A DNA stretch of 64,000 bases from Oscillospiraceae bacterium (GTDB lineage: Bacteria; Bacillota; Clostridia; Oscillospirales; Acutalibacteraceae): contig SVOY01000001.1 of the NCBI GenBank assembly GCA_015066105.1, forward strand, positions 1 through 64,000. Direction: 5' to 3'. Positions 1 through 8,573 of this stretch are shown piece by piece; position 1 is the first letter of the stretch, and every line of letters starts with the position of its first letter. Below the pieces are notes generated by a model. That model had not been told where the DNA came from. It made no database searches and saw nothing but the letters and a program-made list of their open reading frames with translations. A program made the position numbers and the translations under genes.

Positions 1-354
1 TTTTACGGCTACTCATTATTCATTTGTAAACAGCACGTTGTTGAGCTTTTTGATTTGGATATTGATTTCAGAACAAAATATTTGCTTGAAATGACAATAG
101 TAGCTGAAGCTGTAAAAAATGCTTTCGATGCAGAAAAGATAAACTACGAATGTCTCGGCAATGGCGATATTCATTTACATTGGCATATCTTTCCGAGAAA
201 AGCCGGTGATTTGTTGGATTATGGAAACAAAGGTAAAGGTCCTGTTTGGTGGTTACCAAAGGAGATAATGTGGTCAGAAGATAACAAGCCTTCTCCCGAC
301 GAATTGGAAGATATGAAAACAAAACTTCTCACTGAAATTGAAAAACTCTTATAA
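1..354 (+). CDS. HIT family protein, 5' end outside window
   Basis: The frame is open from base 1, so the gene starts upstream of the window and only its last 117 codons are seen. The histidine triad HLHWHIF lies at about 171-191 and is followed by PR. The upstream residues GYSLFICKQHVVELFDL match the usual HIT fold strand and the loop before the helix. HIT proteins hydrolyse or transfer nucleotides from AMP-type conjugates in the cytoplasm, using the middle histidine of the triad. The TTG at 55 is an internal codon, not the start, because family sequence continues before it. The substrate cannot be told. A strong terminator follows 20 bases after the stop, so it ends its transcription unit. 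Confidence 0.85.
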   Translation, partial: FYGYSLFICKQHVVELFDLDIDFRTKYLLEMTIVAEAVKNAFDAEKINYECLGNGDIHLHWHIFPRKAGDLLDYGNKGKGPVWWLPKEIMWSEDNKPSPDELEDMKTKLLTEIEKLL

Positions 355-374
355 CATAATATTTTATGCTTTTC

Positions 375-404
375 AACTGCTCTCCCCGTGAGAGCAGTTT
401 TCTT
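375..404 (+). terminator. Rho-independent terminator after HIT gene
   Basis: A perfect 10-bp stem (375-384 with 390-399) closes a 5-base loop and is followed by a T-rich run. Confidence 0.85.
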
Positions 405-505
405 TGCCGTTTTGCCTTCCTCTAATGTACTAAAAACTATTTGGTGCGGGCAGTTATTTTAATAATAGAAATGCATTATTTTCAGCATTGGTATATAAGA
501 TAAAT

Positions 506-538
506 CCCCGTTGAGGCAGGTGTACTGCTACAACGGGG
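506..538 (-). terminator. Probable terminator of the XRE/membrane operon
   Basis: CCCCGTTG at 506-513 pairs with CAACGGGG at 531-538, and an inner GCAG/CTGC pair extends the hairpin. It lies 30 bases past the stop of the leftward exported-protein gene. The T-tract on the minus strand is weak, so efficiency is uncertain. Confidence 0.6.
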
Positions 539-566
539 GATGTAAACATTTCTAATTGTTAAAATT

Positions 567-1538
567 TCACCAAACAAGATTTACACTGTGTAGTGAGCAG
601 TATCCGTCATTATCCTCGGCAATAAATTCAGCGTTTTCGCAATTTTTTCCAATTGTGTCGGCAATAGATCCTTCCTCATTTTCCTGAATAACAATCACAT
701 ATTCCGTACCGTTTGGTACAGTAAGCTTTTCAGGGACTCCTTGGGGTTTAAAACTTTCCTCTTTTATAGCTTTATTAGCCTCATTCATAAACACAAATTC
801 AATCTGAAAAGGTACATAAACAGGAATATAGTTGATTGTTACCTTTGACTGATACACTGTTTCCTCACCATTTTCATTAACGGTAATTTTATCGCTGAGA
901 GTCTGACTTCCGCTTGAGGTTCCGTCAATTGAACCCTTGTCTCCTGAAACTGCATAGCCTGTGCCTTCAACACAGTAAATATCTCCGTCGTTTTCCTGAT
1001 AAACGGGATTCATGTAGAAAACAGTACCCCATTTTTCATAGGAGTAATAAATATCGGCTATCAGTTCGATTTCCTGTGCTCCGTTATCCGTATGGTGAAT
1101 CTGTGATTTTACGTTTGAAATTCCGCCTTCAGAACAAAGGCAGGTATAGCTTTCCTCGGTTTCAGTTGAGGGTATCTTTGCATCAAAAATCCAGAATCCG
1201 TCTATGTCATCAAAAACATATTCCTTGTGAGTTATTTTTTTACCGTCTTCAGTTGTATCCTCTTTTGTAACCTGACGGGCATAAATTTTGTTATTATAAT
1301 TCTGCTTATCTCCAATATTTACGGTATGGTTTCCGTCTTTTACAATACTGTCTATGTTTTCGTTAAGGTATGCTTCCATATCAAAAGTGTTCAGACCTTC
1401 CGTTGTGATAACAGTACCGATAAGTATGTCACCGAGTGTGCTTTTGTTTTCACTTTCAGGCTTTTTCAGTTGAGGTCCACTTAGAGCTGCCACAATTACA
1501 CACAAACCCATAAGCAATGAAACAACTTTAATCTTCAT
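567..1538 (-). CDS. Exported or membrane-anchored protein of unknown function
   Basis: I do not recognise this 323-residue protein. The N-terminus (MKIKVVSLLMG followed by about 15 hydrophobic residues) is a signal peptide or single membrane anchor, and the remainder is hydrophilic and acidic, so it probably faces outside. The start at 1538 is chosen over an upstream in-frame codon because it overlaps the end of the XRE regulator gene by 11 bases, implying coupled translation, and gives a proper signal sequence. It is the third gene of an operon with a DUF2975-like membrane protein and the regulator, so it is probably part of the same stress or envelope response. No catalytic motif was seen. 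Confidence 0.75.
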   Translation of the reverse strand: MKIKVVSLLMGLCVIVAALSGPQLKKPESENKSTLGDILIGTVITTEGLNTFDMEAYLNENIDSIVKDGNHTVNIGDKQNYNNKIYARQVTKEDTTEDGKKITHKEYVFDDIDGFWIFDAKIPSTETEESYTCLCSEGGISNVKSQIHHTDNGAQEIELIADIYYSYEKWGTVFYMNPVYQENDGDIYCVEGTGYAVSGDKGSIDGTSSGSQTLSDKITVNENGEETVYQSKVTINYIPVYVPFQIEFVFMNEANKAIKEESFKPQGVPEKLTVPNGTEYVIVIQENEEGSIADTIGKNCENAEFIAEDNDGYCSLHSVNLVW

Positions 1539-1758
1539 TTTCTTCACCGTCCAATTCTCCGTCAAATTTAAGTATATCTCCTACATCACATTCTAAGTAG
1601 TAACAGATTTTATTAATCGTTGAAAAACGTACACCTTTGGCTTTTCCGCTTCTGAGAATAGAGAGATTTGCTTCGGTAATACCGACAAGTGCACACAATT
1701 CCTTTGAGGTCATTTCTTTTTTCTTCAGTACATCTTCAAGATAAACTTTAATAGCCAT
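1528..1758 (-). CDS. Small XRE (Cro/CI-type) transcriptional regulator, YozG-like
   Basis: This 76-residue protein is almost entirely one helix-turn-helix domain. MTSKELCALVGITEANLS forms helices 2 and 3, and the Cys-containing tail YYLECDVGDIL is typical of the small YozG-like group. Members usually sit next to a DUF2975 membrane protein, and here that gene lies immediately upstream with a 9-base gap. It probably binds the operon promoter: two matched 21-bp palindromes lie at 2702-2722 and 2746-2766 around its -10 and -35 boxes. Its end overlaps the exported-protein gene. That it represses its own operon is my inference from the operator positions. Confidence 0.9.
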   Translation of the reverse strand: MAIKVYLEDVLKKKEMTSKELCALVGITEANLSILRSGKAKGVRFSTINKICYYLECDVGDILKFDGELDGEENED

Positions 1759-1767
1759 ATTCTCACC

Positions 1768-2664
1768 TCATATAAAGGAATCGTTATCCTCTTTCAGCGC
1801 CTTGCTGTCTTTAAGAAATCCCGACAGTATAAGCACAAGAAGAATAAAACCAAAGGAAAGAATCGGTATATCAACACTGAATTTTACGTTTGAAAGCTCA
1901 TTTATAAATTTCAGCTGAAGCACAGAAAAGAGAGCAGTAACACTCACGGTAACTCTCAATGCAAGTATGCAAATAGAGGAGAGCTTTTCGATTGCTTTTA
2001 ATGTGCTTTCACTGTATCGGTCAAGTGCAAATTCCGAAAGAACTTCCAAGCAGTAAATTACAATGATAATACCGAAAATTGATGGCGCAATCGAGTTTGC
2101 AAAAGAAAGCAAAGTAACAATGCCGATTTCAGTTTTTACAAGTTCGGCACTGCAAAGATCAAAGACAAAAACGGCACCGGTGATTTTCAGCACGAGAGAA
2201 AGAAGCTTTTCCGTTCTTTTTCCCTCTGCATTCTTAACAGTGTCTGCAAATTTTAGCACTAAATAACCTACAAGAAGGGACCAGAAAGAGAAGGCTACAG
2301 CTGAAGTTCCTTCTCCCAAGCCGTGAAGTCCCATTTCTGAGGGATTGATAAGCAAATATACCACTGCAAAAAGCACAGCGGACACAATCACAAGCAAGCT
2401 GTCGGTTTTTGCGAAGATCTTATTTTTCATTCTGAAAAGCATAACAAAAACAGGAATAAGACAGAAAAGGCAATAAATTGCAATTGACACTGCATTTCCA
2501 ATACTTCCCGAAAGAGACATTGCACCGAGAAAATCAGCTGTCTTCACAAGTGGATACGAAAGCAAATCAAACACACTTTCCGTCTTTACTCCCAAGCCCT
2601 TTGTTATGCCGATAACGCCTACTGCTTCAAGCAAAAGAAACAGCAGATATTTTTTAAATTTCAT
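1768..2664 (-). CDS. Multi-pass membrane protein, DUF2975-like C-terminal half
   Basis: 298 residues with about eight hydrophobic segments. The last four, from about residue 205, and the ending LKEDNDSFI resemble the DUF2975 family that is typically co-encoded with YozG-like XRE regulators. The N-terminal half looks like an extra four-helix block, so the protein is longer than the usual DUF2975 length of about 160 residues and may be a duplication or fusion. It starts at 2664 behind AAGGAGG and is the first gene of the operon. Its biochemical role is unknown; in other genomes such pairs are simply annotated as a membrane protein with its regulator. Confidence 0.75.
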   Translation of the reverse strand: MKFKKYLLFLLLEAVGVIGITKGLGVKTESVFDLLSYPLVKTADFLGAMSLSGSIGNAVSIAIYCLFCLIPVFVMLFRMKNKIFAKTDSLLVIVSAVLFAVVYLLINPSEMGLHGLGEGTSAVAFSFWSLLVGYLVLKFADTVKNAEGKRTEKLLSLVLKITGAVFVFDLCSAELVKTEIGIVTLLSFANSIAPSIFGIIIVIYCLEVLSEFALDRYSESTLKAIEKLSSICILALRVTVSVTALFSVLQLKFINELSNVKFSVDIPILSFGFILLVLILSGFLKDSKALKEDNDSFI

Positions 2665-2701
2665 ATTAATTCCTCCTTAAAGTCCGACTATCTTCATCTA
2701 A

Positions 2702-2722
2702 AATTATCGTTTTGCGATAATT
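2702..2722. promoter_or_regulatory. Operator 1: perfect 8-bp dyad
   Basis: AATTATCG, 5 bases, CGATAATT. It lies just downstream of the -10 box of the leftward promoter, near the expected transcription start. A second, nearly identical dyad sits 44 bp away. It is a likely binding site for the XRE regulator of this operon. Confidence 0.65.
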
Positions 2723-2733
2723 GTTACATCTTC

Positions 2734-2761
2734 ATTATACGCATAAATTATCGTTTGTCAA
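2734..2761 (-). promoter_or_regulatory. Consensus sigma-A promoter of the XRE operon
   Basis: On the minus strand, TTGACA (2756-2761) and TATAAT (2734-2739) are separated by 16 bp, a perfect match in both boxes. The -35 box is inside the second dyad, so a bound repressor would block it. Confidence 0.85.
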
Positions 2762-2766
2762 TAATT
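2746..2766. promoter_or_regulatory. Operator 2: dyad overlapping the -35 box
   Basis: AATTATCG, 5 bases, CAATAATT, one base away from the perfect palindrome of operator 1 and with the same spacing. The centre-to-centre distance to operator 1 is 44 bp, about four helical turns. Confidence 0.6.
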
Positions 2767-2783
2767 TTTATAAAATTAAGTAA

Positions 2784-2818
2784 AAAAATCTCTGTCATAA
2801 CTATAGACAGAGATTTTT
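2784..2818 (-). terminator. Terminator (symmetrical) of the two-component/peptidase operon
   Basis: A 13-bp perfect stem (2784-2796 with 2806-2818) has a 9-base loop and A/T runs on both sides. It lies after the leftward S66 peptidase gene and could stop transcription in either direction. Confidence 0.85.
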
Positions 2819-2862
2819 GTTTTGAGATTTAATTTGAAAGGAATGTAGTTGTTGTTTTAAAA

Positions 2863-3891
2863 TTACAGTACAGTTATTTCTTTCTTCTCTGCATTCATTT
2901 CAATTTCTGCACCAATTGGTAAAGTGATTATCGGAACGGTATGACCACAGTCAACATCAGCCAAAACTGGAAATCTTGGATTGCCTATAATTTCAAACAA
3001 AATATCAATCTCGCTTTTACCACTGCTAAGGTCATTATATCCTTTCGGTTTGCCTAAAATCAGTCCCGATATCTTATCAAATATATCGTGTATATAAAGA
3101 TTGGAAATAGCTCTTTCAAAAAAGTCAGCGTTTTCATTAATGTTCTCAAGAAACAGAATATCACCCTCCTGAATTACAGGAAAATAAGGATTTCCGTAAA
3201 GTAGAGAAAAATTATCGGTATTACCACCAATCAATCTACCTTTTGCAACTCCCGGAACAATAGTTTTCCATTCGTTTGGAATTGTTTTTTCATTTTTTAG
3301 AGTTTGGTTGAAAACCTCTTTAGTTGTGTACCAATCAGTAGCTTCATCTGTATAATATTCAGGCTTTAAAATTGTGTATGGCACTGAATGATTGATAAAC
3401 TTTAGAAAAGTATCAAGTGCATAGTCCTGATAAAACTGTTTATGTGTAAATGAAGTTACAAGATTGGGCCCGTAAAATGTTGGAAAACCACATTTTTCAT
3501 TGATTGCTAACAAAAGCGAAGTAACATCTGAATGACCAACTATAACTTTCGGATGCTTCTTCAGATAATCATAGTCTATGTAAGGCAGCATTGAAATCGA
3601 AACATATCCGCCCGCAGCAGCCATAATGCAATCAACCTCGTCGTTGTGAATCAGCTCATTAAGTTCTTCTGCCCGGTCTTTTATTGAGCCCGAACGATAA
3701 GTTGAATCTATTTTGCCGAACAAACTACCTTTAACAATTTCGAACCCATTTGATTTAAGATAGTTCTCTGCGATCTCTGCAGGGTAAGGTGCATTATATG
3801 TTATAGGGCATGACGGCGACATTATTCCGATTGTGCTGCCTATATCAAGTTTTGGTAGTTTATATTTATCAAAATAATTACCCATAATCAT
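2863..3891 (-). CDS. LD-carboxypeptidase / MccF-like serine peptidase (family S66)
   Basis: 342 residues, the normal length for S66. The N-terminal sheet begins with GSTIGIMSPS. The nucleophile is in GHSDVTS (Ser121), the acid in FLENINE and the histidine in DCGHTVP. S66 enzymes either trim tetrapeptides in murein recycling or, as MccF, cleave microcin C-type toxic nucleotide-peptides; the serine-bearing motif and length do not decide between them. The gene follows an Agr-type histidine kinase gene by 6 bases in the same operon, so self-protection or envelope turnover under peptide control is plausible but inferred. The ribosome site is weak, and an alternative ATG lies two codons later. Confidence 0.85.
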   Translation of the reverse strand: MIMGNYFDKYKLPKLDIGSTIGIMSPSCPITYNAPYPAEIAENYLKSNGFEIVKGSLFGKIDSTYRSGSIKDRAEELNELIHNDEVDCIMAAAGGYVSISMLPYIDYDYLKKHPKVIVGHSDVTSLLLAINEKCGFPTFYGPNLVTSFTHKQFYQDYALDTFLKFINHSVPYTILKPEYYTDEATDWYTTKEVFNQTLKNEKTIPNEWKTIVPGVAKGRLIGGNTDNFSLLYGNPYFPVIQEGDILFLENINENADFFERAISNLYIHDIFDKISGLILGKPKGYNDLSSGKSEIDILFEIIGNPRFPVLADVDCGHTVPIITLPIGAEIEMNAEKKEITVL

Positions 3892-3897
3892 CGTTCT

Positions 3898-5184
3898 TCA
3901 CACTTCAAGAAAAACCGTAACAATGAAGCAACTTTTTTCATCATCATATTCAAAGTCTATGTCACCGTTATATTTTTTTAGGGTTTTCTTTACACTTTTC
4001 AAGCCGAAGCCATGTAATGGCTTGTGTTTTTTAGTTGTAGTAGGTAGCTCAGAGTCGTTGAAATTGGGACTGATATCACAAGAGTTAGATACAATAATGA
4101 CCGAAAAATCGTTTCTGAAATCAGTTTCAACGGCAATATACTTTTCTTTAGAAATCTTTGCCGCATCAACAGCGTTATCTAAAAGGTTGCTCAAAATTGC
4201 AACAATGTCATAGTTCTCTATTCCGGATAAATTGTTGTTTTTTATATCAAATTCAAATGCAATGTTGTTAATATCACATTCTGCAACATACTTATCAATT
4301 ACAACATCAAGGGTATGATTTCCGCTGTGAGACACTTTGCTGTACTCGGTCAGCCGTTCGTACATTTTAGATATATAAGTATCAATTTCCGGATTGGTAT
4401 TAAGATTCTTTATTGCAGACAAATGATTTTTTGCATCATGTGCATAAGCTCTCAGGTTGTTGTTTTGCTTTTCCAATATATCATAATATGTTATGTCGGT
4501 GCTTATTTTATCTTGTTCTTGTTGTAATAATAGCAGTTTGCTTTCTTTCTGAGCATTGCTCTGAAAAGAGAAAAATACAAATAAAGTTGCCAATAGAAGT
4601 AGAACACTAACAACACCAAGGATAATTTGATTTGAAAACTCTAAATACTGATTTAAGCTTATATACCAAAAGCAAATTACAGCTACTAAAGTAATCAAAG
4701 GAAAAATATAAAACGTGGTCGGAATCTTTGTTATAGTATTGTCTTTTTGTGTGAAACGCAGCAGTAACATAGCAATAAAAAAATACAAAACTTTGCTAAT
4801 TATTATTTCAATGACTAATAAAATTGTTTCTGTTTTATATTCTGTTATGTACAAATTAGAGTATGATGATATCAGAAATACCGTTATAAGTTCTATAAAT
4901 GTGGAAGTAAGAACTAAAAGCAGTGAATAGAAAAAGGCTTTTACTGTTTTGATTTTAAAACACAATACAGAAAAAATCAGATTAGCTAATAATGAAAGTA
5001 TTACATTTAGCCACACTGCGCTTATCAGAAATATGTTTATAAAAGCTCCTGCTTCAAAAATAACAGAACCCAACAAAACAATAACATATAATTTTTTCTT
5101 TTTATCAACGATATTGCTGAAAAATATTGTTGATATAAGCATTTCAAACAAAAAAACTAATACATAAAGGATGTTCATTACCAT
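3898..5184 (-). CDS. AgrC/GHKL-type sensor histidine kinase
   Basis: 428 residues: about six membrane helices, then a short dimerisation segment with the phospho-acceptor histidine in YAHDAKNHL, then a GHKL ATPase domain with N-box LLDNAVDAA and G-box HGFGLKS. This is the layout of peptide-sensing AgrC-like kinases. The start at 5184 is preferred because AGGAGA lies 8 bases upstream inside the end of the response regulator gene and the ATG is 2 bases beyond that stop. The partner is the LytTR regulator just upstream. No short agrD-like pheromone gene or agrB was seen nearby, so the signal is unknown. Confidence 0.9.
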   Translation of the reverse strand: MVMNILYVLVFLFEMLISTIFFSNIVDKKKKLYVIVLLGSVIFEAGAFINIFLISAVWLNVILSLLANLIFSVLCFKIKTVKAFFYSLLLVLTSTFIELITVFLISSYSNLYITEYKTETILLVIEIIISKVLYFFIAMLLLRFTQKDNTITKIPTTFYIFPLITLVAVICFWYISLNQYLEFSNQIILGVVSVLLLLATLFVFFSFQSNAQKESKLLLLQQEQDKISTDITYYDILEKQNNNLRAYAHDAKNHLSAIKNLNTNPEIDTYISKMYERLTEYSKVSHSGNHTLDVVIDKYVAECDINNIAFEFDIKNNNLSGIENYDIVAILSNLLDNAVDAAKISKEKYIAVETDFRNDFSVIIVSNSCDISPNFNDSELPTTTKKHKPLHGFGLKSVKKTLKKYNGDIDFEYDDEKSCFIVTVFLEV

Positions 5185-5186
5185 TT

Positions 5187-5885
5187 TTATCGTCTCCTGA
5201 GGTATGAAAACCAAAATTTATGAAAATCAGCCTGTCTTCGAGAAGCTATAGGGATTCGAACATTATTTTGAACAAAAAGCTCAGAATATTTGTAGCCTGT
5301 TACATAATGAAGATTAACTATAAATGATTTATGAACCCTATAGAAAAATGAATTCTGAAGAATTTCACACCATTCATCAAATGATTCGCGAGTAGTAAAA
5401 TTGCCTTGCGTAGTCACAAGGGTAACCTGTCTGTTGCCTCGCTCAACATATATAACCTCGTCTGTTAATAGCTTCTTCTGTTCATTATTTGCATAAACGA
5501 AGAAATCAATATAACTTTCATCAATATATTCCATAGCCTTTTCAAGACCTGAATAAAGCCTATCTGCATTAAATGGCTTTTCAAAAAAACGAAAAGCTCT
5601 CAGATCCATTGCGTCATCTTGATAGTCGTTAAATGAGGTGACAAAAAATATCGCAACTTTACTGTTTCTTTTTTTGAGTATTTTGGCAAGTGAAATTCCG
5701 TCTAAATTATCCATTTGTATGTCCAAAAAAACAAGTTGGTATATTTCGTTGCTTTCTACAACCTCTTGAGGGTTGTTGGCGGTATGTATTACATAATTAA
5801 CAAATCTACATTGCATAAATTTTTCAACATGTGTTTTCAGCTCATCAATATACTGCTGTTCATCATCACAAATAAGTATCTTCAT
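5187..5885 (-). CDS. LytTR-family response regulator (AgrA-like)
   Basis: 232 residues: a receiver domain with acidic pocket CDDE and phospho-acceptor Asp55 in LVFLDIQMD, then a LytTR DNA-binding domain with VERGNRQVTLVT and FYRVHKSFIVNL. The start at 5885 is behind AGGAGG with 6-base spacing; an in-frame codon 18 bases upstream has no such site. LytTR regulators bind direct repeats near promoters and typically control virulence, bacteriocin or competence functions. It heads an operon with its kinase and the S66 peptidase and diverges from the lipoprotein gene at 6044. Confidence 0.92.
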   Translation of the reverse strand: MKILICDDEQQYIDELKTHVEKFMQCRFVNYVIHTANNPQEVVESNEIYQLVFLDIQMDNLDGISLAKILKKRNSKVAIFFVTSFNDYQDDAMDLRAFRFFEKPFNADRLYSGLEKAMEYIDESYIDFFVYANNEQKKLLTDEVIYVERGNRQVTLVTTQGNFTTRESFDEWCEILQNSFFYRVHKSFIVNLHYVTGYKYSELFVQNNVRIPIASRRQADFHKFWFSYLRRR

Positions 5886-6043
5886 CACGAACCTCCTTTT
5901 CACACTATAACATATTATAACATGAGTGTTTTAATATAACAATGGATAAAATCTGCAATACTACATTATTTTTCAGCAGTTCTACACAAGTTGTTGAATT
6001 AATATGACTTGATGGTTATAGTAATCTCAAAGGAGTGATAACT

Positions 6044-7009
6044 ATGAAAAAATGTATAATTTGTTTGATAGCACTAGTTATGTGTATTAGTTTTATTTCT
6101 TGTGATTGTGCAGATAAAGATAAGAAATATTTGGGCTATTTAGAAGAATCAAATCATTTAAATGTTTTCAATGAAACGATTACTAAAAATACTTTTGGGA
6201 GTTTAACATTAAATTGGGTTTTAACAGATGGTATTACTACTCTTGTAAAAATAACGGCAGATGATGAATTAATGAAATACTGTAGTTTAACTAACCTTGA
6301 TAATAATTTGCCTGTTTTATCTGACAAGGATAAACAGTTCATTGAGGAGAATCAAACAGGTATTGTATCTGAATGTAATTGTTTTGCATCAAGACATATA
6401 TCAGAAGCAACATTAAGCGTTAATGATTTGTATCAGTTTAATTATGCATATCAATTTGTTAATAACGGTGGGAATGTAGCTCCGGTTATTAGGCCTTGTT
6501 ATGTTTGTGAAAAAAGAGAAAATGAAAGTATCCTTGTTTTTTATAATACTAAATTTGAAGAATTGGACAAGATAGATCTAATGATTAATGTGAAAGGTAT
6601 AGATGAGGAATTTTTGTTTAAAGATTTAAAATGCAATATATTGCCTATTGTATATAAAAACTATGAAAAATCGCCTTTAATTTATAATTTTGGCGCTGGT
6701 AAAATGAAACTATTATCTATAAAGAGTAGCCTAATCGATACTTATATTAATATTGAGTGGGAAACATATGGAGCTGCAAACAAAGAGGCATTTTTTGATG
6801 AAAATGTAATTGTTTTTGAATGGGGAAAAGAAGAGAACATTTCTTTGCCGATGTTTTTAATGCCAACAACTAACAAAGATAAAGAAAAATACTGTGTTGT
6901 TGGAGAATATAACATAGGTGAACAGCTTCCAATAAATGAAGGAATATCTGTATATGTTCAGAATATTGAAAACGATAATATGAGAATTAGAATGTTCGAA
7001 ATAAATTAA
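6044..7009 (+). CDS. Putative lipoprotein of unknown function
   Basis: 321 residues. MKKCIICLIALVMC is followed by ISFISC, which fits a lipobox with Cys as the lipidated residue, so the mature protein is probably tethered outside the membrane. The start at 6044 is behind AAAGGAG; a GTG nine bases upstream overlaps the ribosome site and is rejected. The mature part is Asn/Glu/Lys rich with no repeat or catalytic motif that I recognise. It diverges from the LytTR regulator and is followed by a GPH-type transporter, so a link to sensing or uptake is possible, but only by position. The very low GC here suggests acquired DNA. Confidence 0.75.
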   Translation: MKKCIICLIALVMCISFISCDCADKDKKYLGYLEESNHLNVFNETITKNTFGSLTLNWVLTDGITTLVKITADDELMKYCSLTNLDNNLPVLSDKDKQFIEENQTGIVSECNCFASRHISEATLSVNDLYQFNYAYQFVNNGGNVAPVIRPCYVCEKRENESILVFYNTKFEELDKIDLMINVKGIDEEFLFKDLKCNILPIVYKNYEKSPLIYNFGAGKMKLLSIKSSLIDTYINIEWETYGAANKEAFFDENVIVFEWGKEENISLPMFLMPTTNKDKEKYCVVGEYNIGEQLPINEGISVYVQNIENDNMRIRMFEIN

Positions 7010-7080
7010 CAAGGTTGATATAAAGAAATTATTGTAGAATAAGTGTGTATACCTATAAAAGAAAGTCTGATCGAAAACAT

Positions 7081-8505
7081 ATGGAAAACTCTTATGAAAA
7101 TAAAAAACATCTTTCAAGACGAGAACAAATAATATATGGCATTTCAAATGGCGGACAAGTATTCGGTTATTCGCTTGTCACATCATATTTAATGTATTTT
7201 TACATTAATGTCTTTTTAATCGATGCAAAGATAATATCTTTAATATTTTTGTTGGGCGGAATATGGGATATAATTAACAATCCATTGATTGGTATTTTCA
7301 TAGACCATAAAGAAAATAAAGCAGGAAAGCTTACCTCAATTATAAGAAAAATTACTCCCATTCAGGCTGTTGCAACCTCTTTGATATTCTTGGGTCCTGT
7401 TTTTATCAAGGACAATTCAAATATATCCGCAACAAAAATAACATATCTTTTGATTACATATTTTTTGTGGGAATTTATGTACTCAATTACTGATGTGGCT
7501 TTTGGCGGCTTAGTTGCTGTAATCACACCTAATCCTATTGAAAGACAAAAAACAATTTCGACAGCAAATATATGCATGCAACTGGCAAGTTCTCTTGTTT
7601 TTGTAGCTGTGCCCTTGTTGATAGATGTTTCCAAATCTGATAAATTCAACATATCGCTTTTATCGGTGTTTGTTGTAATAGGTCTTTCTGCCGGAATTGT
7701 TGGTATAGGTTTGTTTTCTTTATCGGGATATTTTGTTAAAGAGAGAATTCAGCAGACAAAAACAGTCCAACCAATCAAAGAATTATTGATTAGTGTCGCC
7801 AAGAATAAACCGCTCGTACTTTTGCTTCTTTCTAATTTAATTTCAAGTTTTTCCGGAATAGGTTTTGCGTTCTCAACTTATTATTATCTTGATGTTTTGG
7901 GATATGCGAGTATGTCTATATTAGTGGAAACGCCTGCGTTTGTCATTTCTTTGTTTTCGTATTCTTTGATAAAGGTAGCAAAAAAACAACTGAACAATAA
8001 AAAAATAATAATATTAAGTTATTTGTGCATATCAACATTTAGATTTTTAGTGTTTTTTATAGGATTGAAATATTATTCAAATTTAAAAGTGATGGTTCCT
8101 CTATTAATTGGTTCTAATTGTATCGTTGCAATATTTGGTGGTATTAATAATGTTCTACCAATAGAATTATTAACTGAAGCAACAGACTATGCTGAATGGA
8201 AAACAGGCGTCAGAACTGAAGGTATTGCTTTCTCATTAAAAAACAGCGTTGTAAAAGTTTATGGTACATTGGCACAGGGCTTTGCAGCAGTTTTATTAAA
8301 TGTTATCGGATATATACCATCAGCATCAAGTGAGATTACAACTCAGGCAGATGGCGTTCAGAAAAAGATATGGATAATATTTTCTCTTATACCCGCAGTT
8401 ATTGGTATGCTAAGTGTAATTCCGCTTGCTTTTTACAACATTGTTGATAAAGAGAGAAATAATATGTTTGAAGAATTGAAGGAATCAAGAAAAAACATTA
8501 TATAA
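7081..8505 (+). CDS. MFS transporter, GPH (glycoside-pentoside-hexuronide:cation symporter)-like
   Basis: 474 residues with about 12 membrane helices. The first helix region REQIIYGISNGGQVFGYS and the loop WDIINNPLIGIFIDHKENKAGK follow the GPH pattern (GxxxDxxNDPxxG...D). The WKTGVRTEG stretch between helices 10 and 11 is also family-like. It should import a sugar or related solute with a cation across the cytoplasmic membrane; the substrate is unknown. The ATG at 7081 is taken as the start because the family domain begins shortly after it; a GTG at 7045 is possible. It is followed by an unusual sigma factor gene. Confidence 0.85.
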   Translation: MENSYENKKHLSRREQIIYGISNGGQVFGYSLVTSYLMYFYINVFLIDAKIISLIFLLGGIWDIINNPLIGIFIDHKENKAGKLTSIIRKITPIQAVATSLIFLGPVFIKDNSNISATKITYLLITYFLWEFMYSITDVAFGGLVAVITPNPIERQKTISTANICMQLASSLVFVAVPLLIDVSKSDKFNISLLSVFVVIGLSAGIVGIGLFSLSGYFVKERIQQTKTVQPIKELLISVAKNKPLVLLLLSNLISSFSGIGFAFSTYYYLDVLGYASMSILVETPAFVISLFSYSLIKVAKKQLNNKKIIILSYLCISTFRFLVFFIGLKYYSNLKVMVPLLIGSNCIVAIFGGINNVLPIELLTEATDYAEWKTGVRTEGIAFSLKNSVVKVYGTLAQGFAAVLLNVIGYIPSASSEITTQADGVQKKIWIIFSLIPAVIGMLSVIPLAFYNIVDKERNNMFEELKESRKNII

Positions 8506-8573
8506 CAAAAAATCCCAACCTTTTATAATCTTCCGTGTCTATATAAGTGAAAGCAGCTTTCAAGGAGGTCAAA

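Noticed and set aside
3898-5903. agrB/agrD pheromone genes near the Agr-type kinase
   Set aside because: No AgrB-like membrane protein or short precursor peptide was seen on either strand close by.
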